DNA of 33,771 bases from Dinoroseobacter sp. (GCA_030066795.1 JASJAW010000033.1:1-33771), one strand, 5' to 3'; counted from the first letter of the stretch, positions 14,792 to 23,909 are shown. Notes: generated from the sequence alone by a model not told the origin. Numbers and translations: made by a program.

Positions 14792-15946
14792 ATGGCTATA
14801 CAAGCTCCGGCCACGCGGCCGGCCAACCCGCGTTTTTCTTCTGGCCCCTGCGCCAAACCCCCCACATGGACCCTCGACGCGCTCGCCGATGCTGCGCTCG
14901 GCCGCTCACACCGGGCTGCTGTGGGCAAGAACAAATTAAAAGACGCTATCGAAATCACACGCGACGTCTTGGGTGTGCCCGCCGAGTACAAGATCGGGAT
15001 CGTTCCCGCGTCTGACACCGGCGCTTACGAAATGGCGATGTGGAGCCTCCTTGGCGAACGCCCTGTAGAGATGCTGGCTTGGGAAAGCTTTGGCTCTGGC
15101 TGGGTCACCGACGCCGTCAAACAACTCAAGCTCGATGCCGTGGTGAAAACCGCTGACTATGGGCAGATTGTCGACCTCTCCTCCATCGATTTCACGAAGG
15201 ACGTATGCTTCACTTGGAACGGCACCACCTCCGGCGTGCGTGTTCCGAACGGTGACTGGATCCCGGCAGATCGCGAAGGGCTGACGCTCTGCGATGCCAC
15301 ATCTGCGGCCTTCGCGATGGACCTGGCCTGGGACAAGCTCGATGTCACTACATTCTCCTGGCAAAAAGTGCTGGGTGGAGAGGCAGCGCATGGTATCCTG
15401 ATCCTCAGCCCGCGCGCGGTAGAGCGGTTGGAGACCTACACACCCGCATGGCCGCTTCCAAAAATCTTCCGTCTCACGAAAGGCGGTAAACTGATTGACG
15501 GTATCTTCACCGGCGCCACAATCAACACGCCCTCGATGCTCTGCGTTGAAGACTACCTCTTCGCGCTCGACTGGGCGAAATCGGTGGGTGGCCTGCAAGG
15601 TCTGATCGCCCGCGCGGACGCAAATACCGCCGCGATCACAGCATTTGTGGACGCCAAACCGTGGGTCGATTTCCTCGCGGTGGACCCGGCCACGCGGTCG
15701 AACACCTCTGTCTGTTTGAAGTTTACAGATGATCGCATTCAGGACGGTGCAGCCTTTGCCAAAGCCGTTGCCAAAAGGCTCGAGGCCGAAGGCATCGCGC
15801 TCGACATCGGCGCCTATCGCGACGCGCCCGCGGGCTTGCGGATCTGGTGCGGCGGGACGGTGGAAACCTCGGATATCGAGGCGATGCTGCCCTGGCTCAA
15901 CTGGGCCTTCGAGGCCGAGATCGACGCTCAAAAAGCTGCCGCTTGA
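14792..15946 (+). CDS. serC: Phosphoserine aminotransferase
   Basis: This PLP enzyme converts 3-phosphohydroxypyruvate and glutamate to phosphoserine. The 384-residue product has the N-terminal [13 protein letters not shown], a phosphate/PLP-binding region [26 protein letters not shown] with the ring-contacting Asp, and the Schiff-base Lys192 in [13 protein letters not shown]. This is the long alphaproteobacterial/methanogen-like SerC type. The ATG sits just after an AAGGA ribosome site embedded in a hairpin. It is followed by serA on the same strand across a palindromic spacer of 112 bp. Confidence 0.95.
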   Translation: MAIQAPATRPANPRFSSGPCAKPPTWTLDALADAALGRSHRAAVGKNKLKDAIEITRDVLGVPAEYKIGIVPASDTGAYEMAMWSLLGERPVEMLAWESFGSGWVTDAVKQLKLDAVVKTADYGQIVDLSSIDFTKDVCFTWNGTTSGVRVPNGDWIPADREGLTLCDATSAAFAMDLAWDKLDVTTFSWQKVLGGEAAHGILILSPRAVERLETYTPAWPLPKIFRLTKGGKLIDGIFTGATINTPSMLCVEDYLFALDWAKSVGGLQGLIARADANTAAITAFVDAKPWVDFLAVDPATRSNTSVCLKFTDDRIQDGAAFAKAVAKRLEAEGIALDIGAYRDAPAGLRIWCGGTVETSDIEAMLPWLNWAFEAEIDAQKAAA

Positions 15947-15963
15947 ACACGGGGTGCGACCCG

Positions 15964-16025
15964 TCCCGGGCCTGACCCGGGACCTCGCAACTCGACTTCC
16001 ACGAGGCCCCGGATCAAGTCCGGGG
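15964..16025. repeat. Nested palindromic element (REP/BIME-like)
   Basis: The spacer between serC and serA contains TCCCGGG/CCCGGGA (15964-15982), CCTCG/CGAGG (15983-16006) and CCCCGGA/TCCGGGG (16007-16025) as consecutive inverted repeats. The CCCCGGA-TCAAG-TCCGGGG unit resembles palindromes dispersed through many alphaproteobacterial genomes. As RNA it would make stable hairpins that could lower serA relative to serC expression or protect the upstream mRNA end. Confidence 0.65.
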
Positions 16026-16058
16026 CACCTTCGTCATCCAATATAAAGGAGCCGCACC

Positions 16059-17651
16059 ATGGCCCCCAAAGTACTCGTCTCTGACAAACTGTCGGAAACC
16101 GCTGTTCAGATCTTTAGCGATCGCGGCATCGATGTCGATTTCGAGCCCAGCCTCGGCAAGGATAAGGAAAAGCTCGCCGAAGTGATCGGCAAGTACGACG
16201 GCCTTGCCATCCGGTCCGCCACCAAAGTCACCGAAAAGCTCTTGCAAAACGCCGACAATCTGAAAGTCGTGGGCCGCGCAGGTATCGGGACTGATAACGT
16301 GGACAAAGTCGCTGCGTCCAAAAAAGGTGTGATCGTCATGAACACGCCTTTCGGCAACATGATCACCACCGCCGAGCATGCGATTGCGATGATGTTCGCC
16401 GTCGCGCGCCAGATCCCCGAAGCATCTGTTTCCACCCATGCGGGCAAGTGGGAGAAGTCGAAATTCATGGGAGTCGAGCTGACGGCCAAAACCCTCGGTG
16501 TTATCGGCGCTGGCAATATCGGCGGAATTGTCTGTGAGCGCGCCGTGGGCCTGAAGATGAAAGTCATCGCCTACGATCCATTCCTGAGCGAAGAACGGGC
16601 CGCGAAACTCGGTGTGGAAAAGGTCGAACTTGATGACCTGCTGGCCCGTGCGGACTTCATTACCCTGCACGTCCCGCTTACCGACCAGACCCGAAATATC
16701 CTGAGCCGCGAAGCGCTTGAGAAGACCAAAAAGGGTGTGCGGGTCATTAACTGCGCACGCGGTGGGCTTGTTGACGAAATTGCGCTCGCTGACCTTTTGC
16801 AGTCAGGCCATGTGGCAGGCGCAGCATTTGACGTGTTCTCTGAAGAACCAGCAACAGAAAACCCGCTCTTTAATCTACCCAATGTCGTGTGCACGCCGCA
16901 CCTTGGGGCAGCTACGACAGAGGCGCAGGAGAACGTTGCCCTCCAGGTCGCTGAACAGATGTCGAACTACCTGTTGTCCGGAGCTGTGGAGAACGCGCTG
17001 AACATGCCGTCCGTGACAGCCGAAGAGGCCAAGGTCATGGGGCCTTGGGTCAAGCTTGCCGGGCACCTGGGCACGTTCGTCGGCCAGCTCACCGATGAGG
17101 CGATCGACAGCATTGAGATCCTTTATAACGGTTCAGTTTCGACTATGAATCTTGAGGCGTTGAATTGCGCGGCCATCGCGGGGATCATGCGGGCCACGAA
17201 CCCGGACGTGAACATGGTTTCCGCTCCGGTTATCGCGAAGGAACGCGGTATTGGGATTTCCACTACGTCACAAGACAAGTCCGGCGTGTTTGATGGCTAT
17301 ATCAAGCTGACCGTGAAAACGCCCGACCGTGTTCGATCTATTGCGGGTACTGTGTTCTCCGACGGCAAGCCGCGTTTCATTCAGATTAAGGGCATCAATA
17401 TCGATGCCGAGATCGGCCAGCACATGCTCTACACGACCAATCAGGATGTGCCCGGCATCATCGGCACGCTGGGCAATACGCTGGGCCAGAACGATGTAAA
17501 CATCGCGAACTTTACTTTGGGACGGAGCGAGACCAACGGCGACGCGATCGCGATGCTGTATCTGGATGCCCCGCTACCTGCCACGGTTCAGGACAAACTC
17601 AAGGCGACTGGCCTTTTTCAACAGGTGCGCCCGCTCGAGTTTACGGTCTAA
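16059..17651 (+). CDS. serA: D-3-phosphoglycerate dehydrogenase
   Basis: This is the first enzyme of the phosphorylated serine pathway, using NAD to oxidise 3-phosphoglycerate. The 530-residue product has the type I long form: a 2-hydroxyacid dehydrogenase catalytic domain with the GRAGIGTDNVD loop, Rossmann motif LGVIGAGNIGG, catalytic Arg234 in NCARGGLVDE and His281 in CTPHLGAATTEAQ, an intervening domain with MNLEALNCAAIAGIM, and a C-terminal ACT domain (QHMLYTTNQDVPGIIGTLG) that commonly mediates serine feedback. AAAGGAG precedes the ATG. Some SerA enzymes also reduce 2-oxoglutarate to D-2-hydroxyglutarate. Confidence 0.96.
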   Translation: MAPKVLVSDKLSETAVQIFSDRGIDVDFEPSLGKDKEKLAEVIGKYDGLAIRSATKVTEKLLQNADNLKVVGRAGIGTDNVDKVAASKKGVIVMNTPFGNMITTAEHAIAMMFAVARQIPEASVSTHAGKWEKSKFMGVELTAKTLGVIGAGNIGGIVCERAVGLKMKVIAYDPFLSEERAAKLGVEKVELDDLLARADFITLHVPLTDQTRNILSREALEKTKKGVRVINCARGGLVDEIALADLLQSGHVAGAAFDVFSEEPATENPLFNLPNVVCTPHLGAATTEAQENVALQVAEQMSNYLLSGAVENALNMPSVTAEEAKVMGPWVKLAGHLGTFVGQLTDEAIDSIEILYNGSVSTMNLEALNCAAIAGIMRATNPDVNMVSAPVIAKERGIGISTTSQDKSGVFDGYIKLTVKTPDRVRSIAGTVFSDGKPRFIQIKGINIDAEIGQHMLYTTNQDVPGIIGTLGNTLGQNDVNIANFTLGRSETNGDAIAMLYLDAPLPATVQDKLKATGLFQQVRPLEFTV

Positions 17652-17670
17652 CTGGATTGATGCGCCTCTC

Positions 17671-17696
17671 AAAGCCCCGGCGGATGTCGGGGCTTT
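17671..17696. terminator. Bidirectional rho-independent terminator
   Basis: AAAGCCCCG and CGGGGCTTT form a perfect 9-bp stem with an 8-base loop, ending in T residues on the plus strand and, by symmetry, on the minus strand. It lies 20 bp after the serA stop, and the DUF2783 stop codon falls inside its far arm, so it likely ends both convergent transcripts. Confidence 0.85.
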
Positions 17697-17880
17697 ACTT
17701 GCGTGCGAGTTCCAACGCAGCCCTCAGCGCTTCAAGATCGCCCACGTGGTTGGCAAGGATGAGAACCAGGCGCGCATTTAAAGCATGGCTCTCTTCGTCA
17801 CTCAGACCGCGATGAGCCGCAAGAAGCTCGGCATAGAACGCATCATGTTCGTCCAGGTTGGGGTGCGTTACCAAAGTCAT
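17695..17880 (-). CDS. DUF2783 small protein
   Basis: This 61-residue acidic, helical protein (NLDEHDAFYAELLAAHRGLS, then LNARLVLILANHVGDLEAL) fits the DUF2783 family, which in alphaproteobacteria is usually found directly after a flavoprotein monooxygenase gene, as here. Function is unknown; a small partner or stabiliser of the monooxygenase is a reasonable inference. The start at 17880 is chosen because it matches the family and lies one base after the preceding gene's stop; the open frame extends further into that gene. Its stop overlaps the shared terminator. Confidence 0.8.
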   Translation of the reverse strand: MTLVTHPNLDEHDAFYAELLAAHRGLSDEESHALNARLVLILANHVGDLEALRAALELARK

Positions 17881-17881
17881 T

Positions 17882-19432
17882 CTAAATGCCTTTCCAGACA
17901 CTCGCAGCGGCGTTCTTGATCTCCTCCACCGCGGCATCGACCCAGCGCGCAGCGACAACTTGATCTGGTCTGATTAGATAATACGCGCCCTCAGCCGCTC
18001 CCAGGTATCGTGTGCGGATCGCGTCGTTGGTACCTGGCGACAGAACCCGGCATCCACCGACATCAGGTGCAGGTCGGCCCAAAGCCAGCAGAACCATATC
18101 GCGCCCAAGCTGAGACAACAGCCAGTCGCCGGCCAGAGGCGCGTCAGGCGCCACGGTTCCGGGGCGTGCGCTTGGCGGAAGTCGCCTGTTATCGGGTGCA
18201 TCCAGCGGATACGTGCACGGTTTGGAAAGGCGCCCTGAATTTACCCAGCTCCGCGCGAATTCTGCCTTGTCTGCGAGATTTAGCACCTGATCCCTAAACG
18301 TACGTTCGATACCGTCTGCCGGTGTCATGAACTTTGTGGACCGGGCTGAAGTGGCAATGTTTTCATCCGCACCGTACACCCGCTCCCGATCATAGCTATC
18401 CAGAAGGCGGGAGTCCGCCCGCCCGTCTAAAACAGCCGCCAGCTTCCATCCGAGATTGTCCACGTCCTGCAAGCCGCCATTGCCACCCCGTGCGCCAAAT
18501 GGGCTGACTATGTGTGCACTGTCGCCGACGAAAATAACGCGACCATGGATGAAACTCTGCAAGCGTCTGCATTGAAACGAGTAAACACTGACCCAATCCA
18601 GTCGAAAATCTGAGTGGCCAACAACCTTCTCGATACGGGGAATCACGACCTCGGGCGTCATCTCGTGCTCTGGGTTGGCATCCCACCCAAGTTGAAGATC
18701 GATCCGATAGATGCTGTCGGGCTGTTTGTGCAGCAAAGCCGATTGGCCGGCATGAAATTCTGGCTCAAACCAGAAATGACGCTCAGATGGGAACTCAGCT
18801 TCCATTTCGATATCGGCGATCAGGAAACGCTCTTCAAAAAATTCGCCCTCGAATTCCAGCCCTAGCATACCCCGGATTGGGGAGCGCGCCCCGTCGCAGG
18901 CCAGCACATAATCCGCTTCCAACGCGTACATTCCGTTCGGCGTTTCGATATCAAGGATCGCACCGTTGGGTTCCTGATCCAGTGATACAACCTTGTTCTG
19001 GAACCGCAGATCAATCAGGTCGATCTCCTGCGCGCGGTCGATCAGAAATTGCTCCACGTAGTACTGTTGCAAGTTGATGAATGCCGGCATCTTGTGGCCC
19101 TCGTCGGGCTGCAAGTCGAAGCTGAACACTTCCTTGTCGCGGTGAAATGTACGTCCGATCTGCCACGTCACACCTTTGTCCAGCGCGCGCTCGGCGATGC
19201 CCAGCCGGTCGAAAATCTCCAGACTGCGTTTAGACCAGCAGATTGCCCGGCTGCCGACTGAAACCACATTGTTGTCGTCTAGCACAACGCTGGGCTGCCC
19301 GTGATTGGCCAACTCGATCGCCATAGCCAGGCCGATGGGGCCCGCGCCGACAATCACGACCTTTTTCTTGTCTTCTGGCGCGGTCAGTCCCGCAGGCGCA
19401 ACAAAGTTATAGGGCTTGTACTCATAAGCCAT
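17882..19432 (-). CDS. FAD-dependent aromatic-ring monooxygenase (PheA/TfdB/MhpA type)
   Basis: The 516-residue protein is a group A flavin monooxygenase. It has the dinucleotide-binding motif VVIVGAGPIGLAMAIELANHG, the DG motif ACDGARSPIR that contacts FAD and NAD(P)H, the GD motif FVGDSAHIVSPFGARGGNGG, and a C-terminal thioredoxin-like region as in phenol hydroxylase and MhpA relatives. These enzymes hydroxylate phenolic rings using NAD(P)H and oxygen. Its position in one operon with hmgA suggests that it hydroxylates a phenylacetate- or phenol-type substrate feeding homogentisate or a related ring; the exact substrate is not evident. The start MAYEYKPYNF was chosen over a longer frame; it overlaps the upstream small gene by 11 bp. 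Confidence 0.85.
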   Translation of the reverse strand: MAYEYKPYNFVAPAGLTAPEDKKKVVIVGAGPIGLAMAIELANHGQPSVVLDDNNVVSVGSRAICWSKRSLEIFDRLGIAERALDKGVTWQIGRTFHRDKEVFSFDLQPDEGHKMPAFINLQQYYVEQFLIDRAQEIDLIDLRFQNKVVSLDQEPNGAILDIETPNGMYALEADYVLACDGARSPIRGMLGLEFEGEFFEERFLIADIEMEAEFPSERHFWFEPEFHAGQSALLHKQPDSIYRIDLQLGWDANPEHEMTPEVVIPRIEKVVGHSDFRLDWVSVYSFQCRRLQSFIHGRVIFVGDSAHIVSPFGARGGNGGLQDVDNLGWKLAAVLDGRADSRLLDSYDRERVYGADENIATSARSTKFMTPADGIERTFRDQVLNLADKAEFARSWVNSGRLSKPCTYPLDAPDNRRLPPSARPGTVAPDAPLAGDWLLSQLGRDMVLLALGRPAPDVGGCRVLSPGTNDAIRTRYLGAAEGAYYLIRPDQVVAARWVDAAVEEIKNAAASVWKGI

Positions 19433-19640
19433 CTTGGCCTCCCCGGGTCCGCCATAAGCGGGTTCCCGTCCAGAGTGCTGTCCCACCGAAGAACGCCGAA
19501 GCAATCAACACCACCTCCACCCATGCGATCCCACCGAGTCCTCGATAGACCAGAGCGAACCCCATTAATGCCAACCCAAACAGGCTGAATATCAGGCGAA
19601 ACCACAACTCCCCACGCGCGGGCCCAAACCGATCCGGCAT
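19422..19640 (-). CDS. Small two-helix membrane protein
   Basis: The 72-residue product has hydrophobic segments at about residues 13-32 (WFRLIFSLFGLALMGFALVY) and 39-57 (AWVEVVLIASAFFGGTALW) with a basic C-terminus. It overlaps the monooxygenase start by 11 bp and begins 3 bp after the upstream gene's stop, so it belongs to the operon. I do not recognise a family; small inner-membrane proteins of this form are often annotated only as hypothetical. Confidence 0.68.
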   Translation of the reverse strand: MPDRFGPARGELWFRLIFSLFGLALMGFALVYRGLGGIAWVEVVLIASAFFGGTALWTGTRLWRTRGGQDGL

Positions 19641-19643
19641 CGC

Positions 19644-20594
19644 TTACCCCTGCAGCTCCGTCCACATCTCTTTGTCACGCGCGGCGGTCCATACACGCGG
19701 AGTTTCTATCCCGCGCGCTTCGTCATAGGCGCGCGAGACGTTGAACGGCAGGCAGTGTTCATAAATCGCGTAGTCCGAGAACTTCGGATCGCACTCTGCG
19801 CGTACCGCTGTCCAAGCATCTTTCAGGCTCCCTCCGCGGGCCGCAACCCGTTCGGCGGGCCGATAGGTGCTGTCCACGAAGTCCCGCGTCGATTCAATCG
19901 CCGCTGAGACCATGTCCGGGCCCACCAGCGCGTCACCGCGTCCCGGCGCGATTGCCTGCGGTTCAAACGCGGCGATGTTATCCAGTGTCTGTCCCCACTC
20001 AGTCAGGTGCCCGTCCCCGCAATAGCAGGCGGAGTGATACTCTACGATATCGCCCGTGAACATAACCTCAGCGTCCGGGACCCAGATCACGGCATCCCCG
20101 GCTGTATGCGCGCGCCCCAAATGCATGATGTCGACCCGTCTTTTGCCGAGATAGACCGTCATGCGGTCCGAAAACGTTGTCGTCGGCCAGGTCAGGCCCG
20201 GGATACTTTCATGTCCTTCGAACAGGCGTGGAAAGCGGTCGAACTCGCTATCCCAATCCTCCTGTCCGCGTTCGGCGACCATCGCCCGCGCCGTGTCAGA
20301 CATGATCACCTGCTCAGCGCCATAGGCGGAGGCCCCCAGAACGCGAACGGCGTGGTAATGGGTTAGGGTCAGATGCGTGATGGGTTTGGGAGTGACCTTC
20401 CGGATTTCCGAAATCACCTTCTCGGCCAGTCGAGGCGTCGCCTGCGCCTCCACCACCATGACGCTGTCATCGCCAATGATAACGCCGGAATTCGGGTCCC
20501 CCTCGGCTGTGAACGCCCAGAGTCCGTCCCCGATCTCGGTGAAGCTCGTTTCTTTCGCTGTCAAATCTCCGGCCGAGGCAAAAGCACTGCTCAT
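19644..20594 (-). CDS. Metallo-beta-lactamase-fold protein with altered metal motif
   Basis: The 316-residue protein has the MBL fold outline: an initial GLWAFTAEGDPNSGVIIGDD strand region, LTHYHAVRVLGA in place of the first metal motif, HTAGDAVIWVPDAEVMFTGD with His and Asp ligands, and a late PGRGDALVG turn. The canonical HxHxDH is HYHAVR here, so the Asp and third His that bind the second zinc are Val and Arg. It may be a one-metal enzyme or non-hydrolytic. It is not a periplasmic beta-lactamase: no signal peptide is seen. Operon position between hmgA and the monooxygenase suggests a role in aromatic breakdown, for example on a lactone or thioester, which is inference. Confidence 0.82.
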   Translation of the reverse strand: MSSAFASAGDLTAKETSFTEIGDGLWAFTAEGDPNSGVIIGDDSVMVVEAQATPRLAEKVISEIRKVTPKPITHLTLTHYHAVRVLGASAYGAEQVIMSDTARAMVAERGQEDWDSEFDRFPRLFEGHESIPGLTWPTTTFSDRMTVYLGKRRVDIMHLGRAHTAGDAVIWVPDAEVMFTGDIVEYHSACYCGDGHLTEWGQTLDNIAAFEPQAIAPGRGDALVGPDMVSAAIESTRDFVDSTYRPAERVAARGGSLKDAWTAVRAECDPKFSDYAIYEHCLPFNVSRAYDEARGIETPRVWTAARDKEMWTELQG

Positions 20595-20645
20595 TCCCGA
20601 TCCTCCCTCCGCGTCGTCTTTGATGCAAAGATACTCAACTTCCCG

Positions 20646-22007
20646 TCATTTCAAACCGGGTGTGCCGTCGAATTTCTTCTCCAGATCGGACCAGCAGTCC
20701 ACGTAGTTGTCCTGCAACGGTGCTTCTTTGGCAGCAAATGGTGTGAGGTGCTGCGGAAACCGGGTCTCAAACATGAACGACATGGTGTTGTCGAGTTTGT
20801 GTGGCGCAAGCTCGGCGTTTGAGGCGCCTTCGAAGGCGTCGCGATCAGGCCCGTGCGGCAGCATCATGTTGTGCAGGCTCATCCCGCCCGGAACGAAGCC
20901 CTGCGGTTTGGCATCGTACTGGCCGTATATGTTTCCCATCAGCTCCGACATGATATTGCGGTGGTACCAGGGCGGTCGGAATGTATTCTCGGCGACCATC
21001 CAACGTTCTCGGAACAGCACGAAATCGATATTCGCGGTGCCTTCGACGCCAGAAGGAGCGGTTAGCACCGTGAAAATGGACGGGTCTGGGTGGTCGAACA
21101 ATACCGCTCCAACCGGACAGTAATCGCGCAGATCGTATTTGCAGGGCGCGTAGTTGCCATGCCACGCCACGACGTCGAGTGGCGAATGTCCGATTTCCGT
21201 TTGGTAAAACTGCCCACCCCATTTGACGGTCACCGTCGATGCGACTTCACGGTCTTCAAAAGCAGCGACCGGTGTCTTGAAGTCGCGGCGGTTCGCCATG
21301 CAGTTGGCGCCGATCGGACCGCGCCCCGGCAGCGCGAACTTCTGACCATAGTTCTCGCATACAAATCCACGCGCGGGTCCTTCCAGAACCTCCACCCGGT
21401 AGGTCAGTCCTCTGGGCAGAATGGCGATCTCTTTGGGTTCGAGGTCAATGATCCCTAGCTCGGTAAGAAACCGCAGCCGACCTTCTTGGGGGACCACAAG
21501 CAATTCGCTATCGGCAGAGTAGAAATACGCGTCCTCCATCGAACGCGTCACAAGGTAGATATGCGCTGCCATACCGACCTGCGTGTTGACGTCTCCGGCG
21601 GTCGTCATTGTCCGCATGCCAGTAAGCCAAGTCAGTGGCGCGTCCTGATGAGGAACTGGGTCCCAACGGAACTGACCCAAGCTGATTAGGTTAGGGTCGA
21701 TCAGGGGCGCACTCGTCCAGTAGGGCAGATCGAGGGGTTTGAACCGACCAGAGTGCCTTACCGACGGTCGAATACGATAGCACCAGGTGCGTTCGTTTTG
21801 ATGACTCGGTGCTGTAAAAGCCGTGCCAGAGAGTTGTTCGCCATAAAGGCCATAGTTGCACTTCTGCGGGCTGTTCATGCCTTGCGGCAAGGCATCCGGC
21901 AGAGCTTCGGTTTCAAAATCGTTTCCAAATCCAGGCATGTAGCCGGGATGGGACGCAGACGAGCGCGGGTCTTGCACCATCTCTCGCGAGGGTCCGGACG
22001 TATTCAA
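20646..22007 (-). CDS. hmgA: Homogentisate 1,2-dioxygenase
   Basis: This non-haem iron enzyme opens the homogentisate ring to maleylacetoacetate in tyrosine and phenylacetate-type catabolism. The 453-residue product is full length, with the N-terminal [16 protein letters not shown] and [12 protein letters not shown] signatures, a central [18 protein letters not shown], and the iron-site region including [14 protein letters not shown] and [16 protein letters not shown] (His and Glu ligands). The TTG at 22007 has a good GGAGG nine bases upstream; an ATG at 21980 is the alternative. Downstream maleylacetoacetate isomerase and fumarylacetoacetase genes, often adjacent, are absent from this window. 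Confidence 0.95.
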   Translation of the reverse strand: MNTSGPSREMVQDPRSSASHPGYMPGFGNDFETEALPDALPQGMNSPQKCNYGLYGEQLSGTAFTAPSHQNERTWCYRIRPSVRHSGRFKPLDLPYWTSAPLIDPNLISLGQFRWDPVPHQDAPLTWLTGMRTMTTAGDVNTQVGMAAHIYLVTRSMEDAYFYSADSELLVVPQEGRLRFLTELGIIDLEPKEIAILPRGLTYRVEVLEGPARGFVCENYGQKFALPGRGPIGANCMANRRDFKTPVAAFEDREVASTVTVKWGGQFYQTEIGHSPLDVVAWHGNYAPCKYDLRDYCPVGAVLFDHPDPSIFTVLTAPSGVEGTANIDFVLFRERWMVAENTFRPPWYHRNIMSELMGNIYGQYDAKPQGFVPGGMSLHNMMLPHGPDRDAFEGASNAELAPHKLDNTMSFMFETRFPQHLTPFAAKEAPLQDNYVDCWSDLEKKFDGTPGLK

Positions 22008-22034
22008 AATCGGGTCCTCCCAGACACTAAACTC

Positions 22035-22048
22035 GTTGCAAACGCAAC
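22035..22048. promoter_or_regulatory. Candidate operator upstream of hmgA
   Basis: GTTGC-AAAC-GCAAC is a 14-bp interrupted palindrome 28 bp before the hmgA start, between the LacI-type regulator gene and hmgA. Size and symmetry suit a LacI-family site that would control the hmgA operon, but binding is not shown by sequence alone. Confidence 0.5.
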
Positions 22049-22115
22049 GGTTATAGTAAATCTGCCATGAAAGTGCTTCTCACGCCAGTGGCGTCTTTCA
22101 GAAAGAAACCCGGTC

Positions 22116-23147
22116 CTAGACGGTCCGCATCGTCTCGCCAGGATCCAGAGATGGCGTTAAAGACACCGTTTCAGCGGGCAAGGATCCGTCTGCACGCGCC
22201 ATCACCATCTTCGCGGCTTCGCGCCCAATCTCTTTGCGGCAACTGTCAATGGTTGCCAGCTTGGTGGGAAGGCCTTGCAACAACTCCACACCGTTGAAAC
22301 CCGCCATGCCAAGGCGGCCCGGGATATCAAGCCCGCGCTCCTGCGCCAGAAGCAATCCACCGGCACCAATCAGATCATTGGAAAAATAAAGAAAGTCTAG
22401 GTCTGGCGTACGATCCAGTATGGCGGCGGTCAACTCGCGCCCTTTGCCAAGGGCCGATCCGCCTTCGTAGAACTCCCAGTCCGCCAGTTCGACACCGCCC
22501 TTGGCGAGCCCTTCGACGAAGCCCTCGTAGCGTTTCCGTGCCCGGTGATCGAGCGCCATTTTGGTGCCCATGAACCCGATCCGGCGATAGCCAGCGGCCA
22601 GAATGGCTTCGGCCATCTCGCGCCCTGCGCGGCGATGTGAAATGCCAACACAGCAATCCACCGGTGTGCCGTCCGTATCCATAATCTCGACCACAGGGAT
22701 GCCGGAGTTTTGTAGCATCGCCCGCGCGGCATCAGTGTGTTCGAGACCCGCAATGATGATGCCCGAGGGACGCCAGGAGAGCATCTCGTAAAGGACCTTC
22801 TCTTCCTTCTCAGGAAGGTAGTCTGTGATGCCCACGACCGGCTGCAGCTCGGTTTCTTCCAGCTGCGCGTTGATCCCCCCCATGACCTCTGGAAAGACCA
22901 TGTTCGACATCGAGGGGATAATCACGGCCACAAGGTTCACGCGGTTCGACGCCAGAGCCCCGGCAATCTTGTTCGGCACGTAGCCGAGGGCCCGCGCAGC
23001 TTCCCGAACCTTCTCGCGTGTCGCTTCCGAGACGTCCCCCCGATTGCGGAGAACACGGCTCACTGTCATCTCGCTCACCCCGGAAGCTTCCGACACATCC
23101 CGTAGAGTAAGCGTGCGCCGGGCGGGAGGATCAGAGATATCGGACAT
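22116..23147 (-). CDS. LacI-family transcriptional regulator
   Basis: The 343-residue product has an N-terminal LacI helix-turn-helix (LTLRDVSEASGVSEMTVSRV) with hinge helix (ALGYVPNKIAGALAS), followed by a periplasmic-binding-protein-like effector domain beginning VAVIIPSMSNMVFPEVMGG. It is closest in feel to the GntR-type (gluconate) branch of LacI proteins. The ATG at 23147 is chosen for its AGGAG site at good spacing; the open frame extends 7 codons further. It stands upstream of hmgA on the same strand and downstream of the GntR/FCD gene, so it could regulate either the hmgA operon or the TRAP cluster. A GCTA-CGT-TAGC repeat at 23202-23212 before it may be an autoregulatory site. Confidence 0.88.
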   Translation of the reverse strand: MSDISDPPARRTLTLRDVSEASGVSEMTVSRVLRNRGDVSEATREKVREAARALGYVPNKIAGALASNRVNLVAVIIPSMSNMVFPEVMGGINAQLEETELQPVVGITDYLPEKEEKVLYEMLSWRPSGIIIAGLEHTDAARAMLQNSGIPVVEIMDTDGTPVDCCVGISHRRAGREMAEAILAAGYRRIGFMGTKMALDHRARKRYEGFVEGLAKGGVELADWEFYEGGSALGKGRELTAAILDRTPDLDFLYFSNDLIGAGGLLLAQERGLDIPGRLGMAGFNGVELLQGLPTKLATIDSCRKEIGREAAKMVMARADGSLPAETVSLTPSLDPGETMRTV

Positions 23148-23201
23148 GGACGCTCCTGGGTCAGGCAAAACAAGTGGCCGAGCAAATCAGCTAGGCTGTA
23201 T

Positions 23202-23212
23202 GCTACGTTAGC
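23202..23212. promoter_or_regulatory. Possible LacI-type operator (autoregulation)
   Basis: GCTA-CGT-TAGC is a short inverted repeat with a central CG, 55 bp upstream of the LacI-family gene. LacI operators typically centre on CG. The arms are short and chance occurrence is possible. Confidence 0.3.
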
Positions 23213-23248
23213 GCCATCATGCAGTGCAAGCGTGTCGGCGTCGCGGAC

Positions 23249-23908
23249 TTATCCGTCGACGCGCTCTTTGAGCGCCGCAAACTTGTTCATTAGATGCTCT
23301 GACAGGATCTGCCCAAGTTTTACGCCGTCTCTCGCTTCCAGTGCGGCGATGATATCTTCATGCTCATCGACCGCCTGGCTCCAGCGCGCGTCAGATATAT
23401 TGGCCAGGAACCGGGCGCGCTTTGCACGTGATGCAAGTACACGATGGTGCTGGCTGAGGACGGGATTGGCCGCAGCGCGCAGTATCCCATCATGGATATC
23501 CTGGTTCGCTTTGAAGTAGGGCTGGCGATCCCGCGCCTTGAAGTGGCGGACCATGTCGTCATGACGCTCGCGCACAAAAGCGATCTGTGTGTCGGTGCCG
23601 TTGACGCAGGCGAGCTCACCGCCCAATCGTTCCAAAGCCGCCAGAACGGGAAAGGTCTCTTCCAGTTCTTCCATCGTGACTGTGGACACCCACGCGCCAC
23701 GGTTCGGCTCCAGAACGGCGAGGCCTTCATTGGCCAGAACTTTGAGAGCCTCCCGCATTGGCGTGCGCGATACTCCGAAATTCTCGCAAAGTTCCTTCTC
23801 GGGGATCTTTGTTCCCGGCTCCAACTCACCCTCGATGATCAGCTCGCGAACGCGGTCTACGAGTTCCTCATGAAGCGAAGGGCGGGCGATCGGTTTAGAC
23901 AGGTTCAT
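23249..23908 (-). CDS. GntR-family regulator, FadR/FCD subfamily
   Basis: The 219-residue product has a winged helix-turn-helix at residues 10-75 (RELIIEGELEPGTKIPEKEL and then FGVSRTPMREALKVLANEGL) and an all-helical FCD ligand domain with the Asp/His pattern typical of metal-assisted carboxylate binding (DIHDGILRAA, DEHEDIIAALE, EHLMNKF). FCD regulators commonly sense organic acids and repress the catabolic genes beside them. Its ATG follows the dehydrogenase stop with one base between (TGATATG), so it is cotranscribed with it; this start is preferred to a longer open frame inside the dehydrogenase gene. The likely targets are the divergent promoters at 26826-26972. Confidence 0.9.
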   Translation of the reverse strand: MNLSKPIARPSLHEELVDRVRELIIEGELEPGTKIPEKELCENFGVSRTPMREALKVLANEGLAVLEPNRGAWVSTVTMEELEETFPVLAALERLGGELACVNGTDTQIAFVRERHDDMVRHFKARDRQPYFKANQDIHDGILRAAANPVLSQHHRVLASRAKRARFLANISDARWSQAVDEHEDIIAALEARDGVKLGQILSEHLMNKFAALKERVDG

Positions 23909-23909
23909 A

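Noticed and set aside
14936..15931. Long minus-strand frame of 331 codons
   Set aside because: It is the antisense shadow of serC; the plus-strand product has all SerC motifs.
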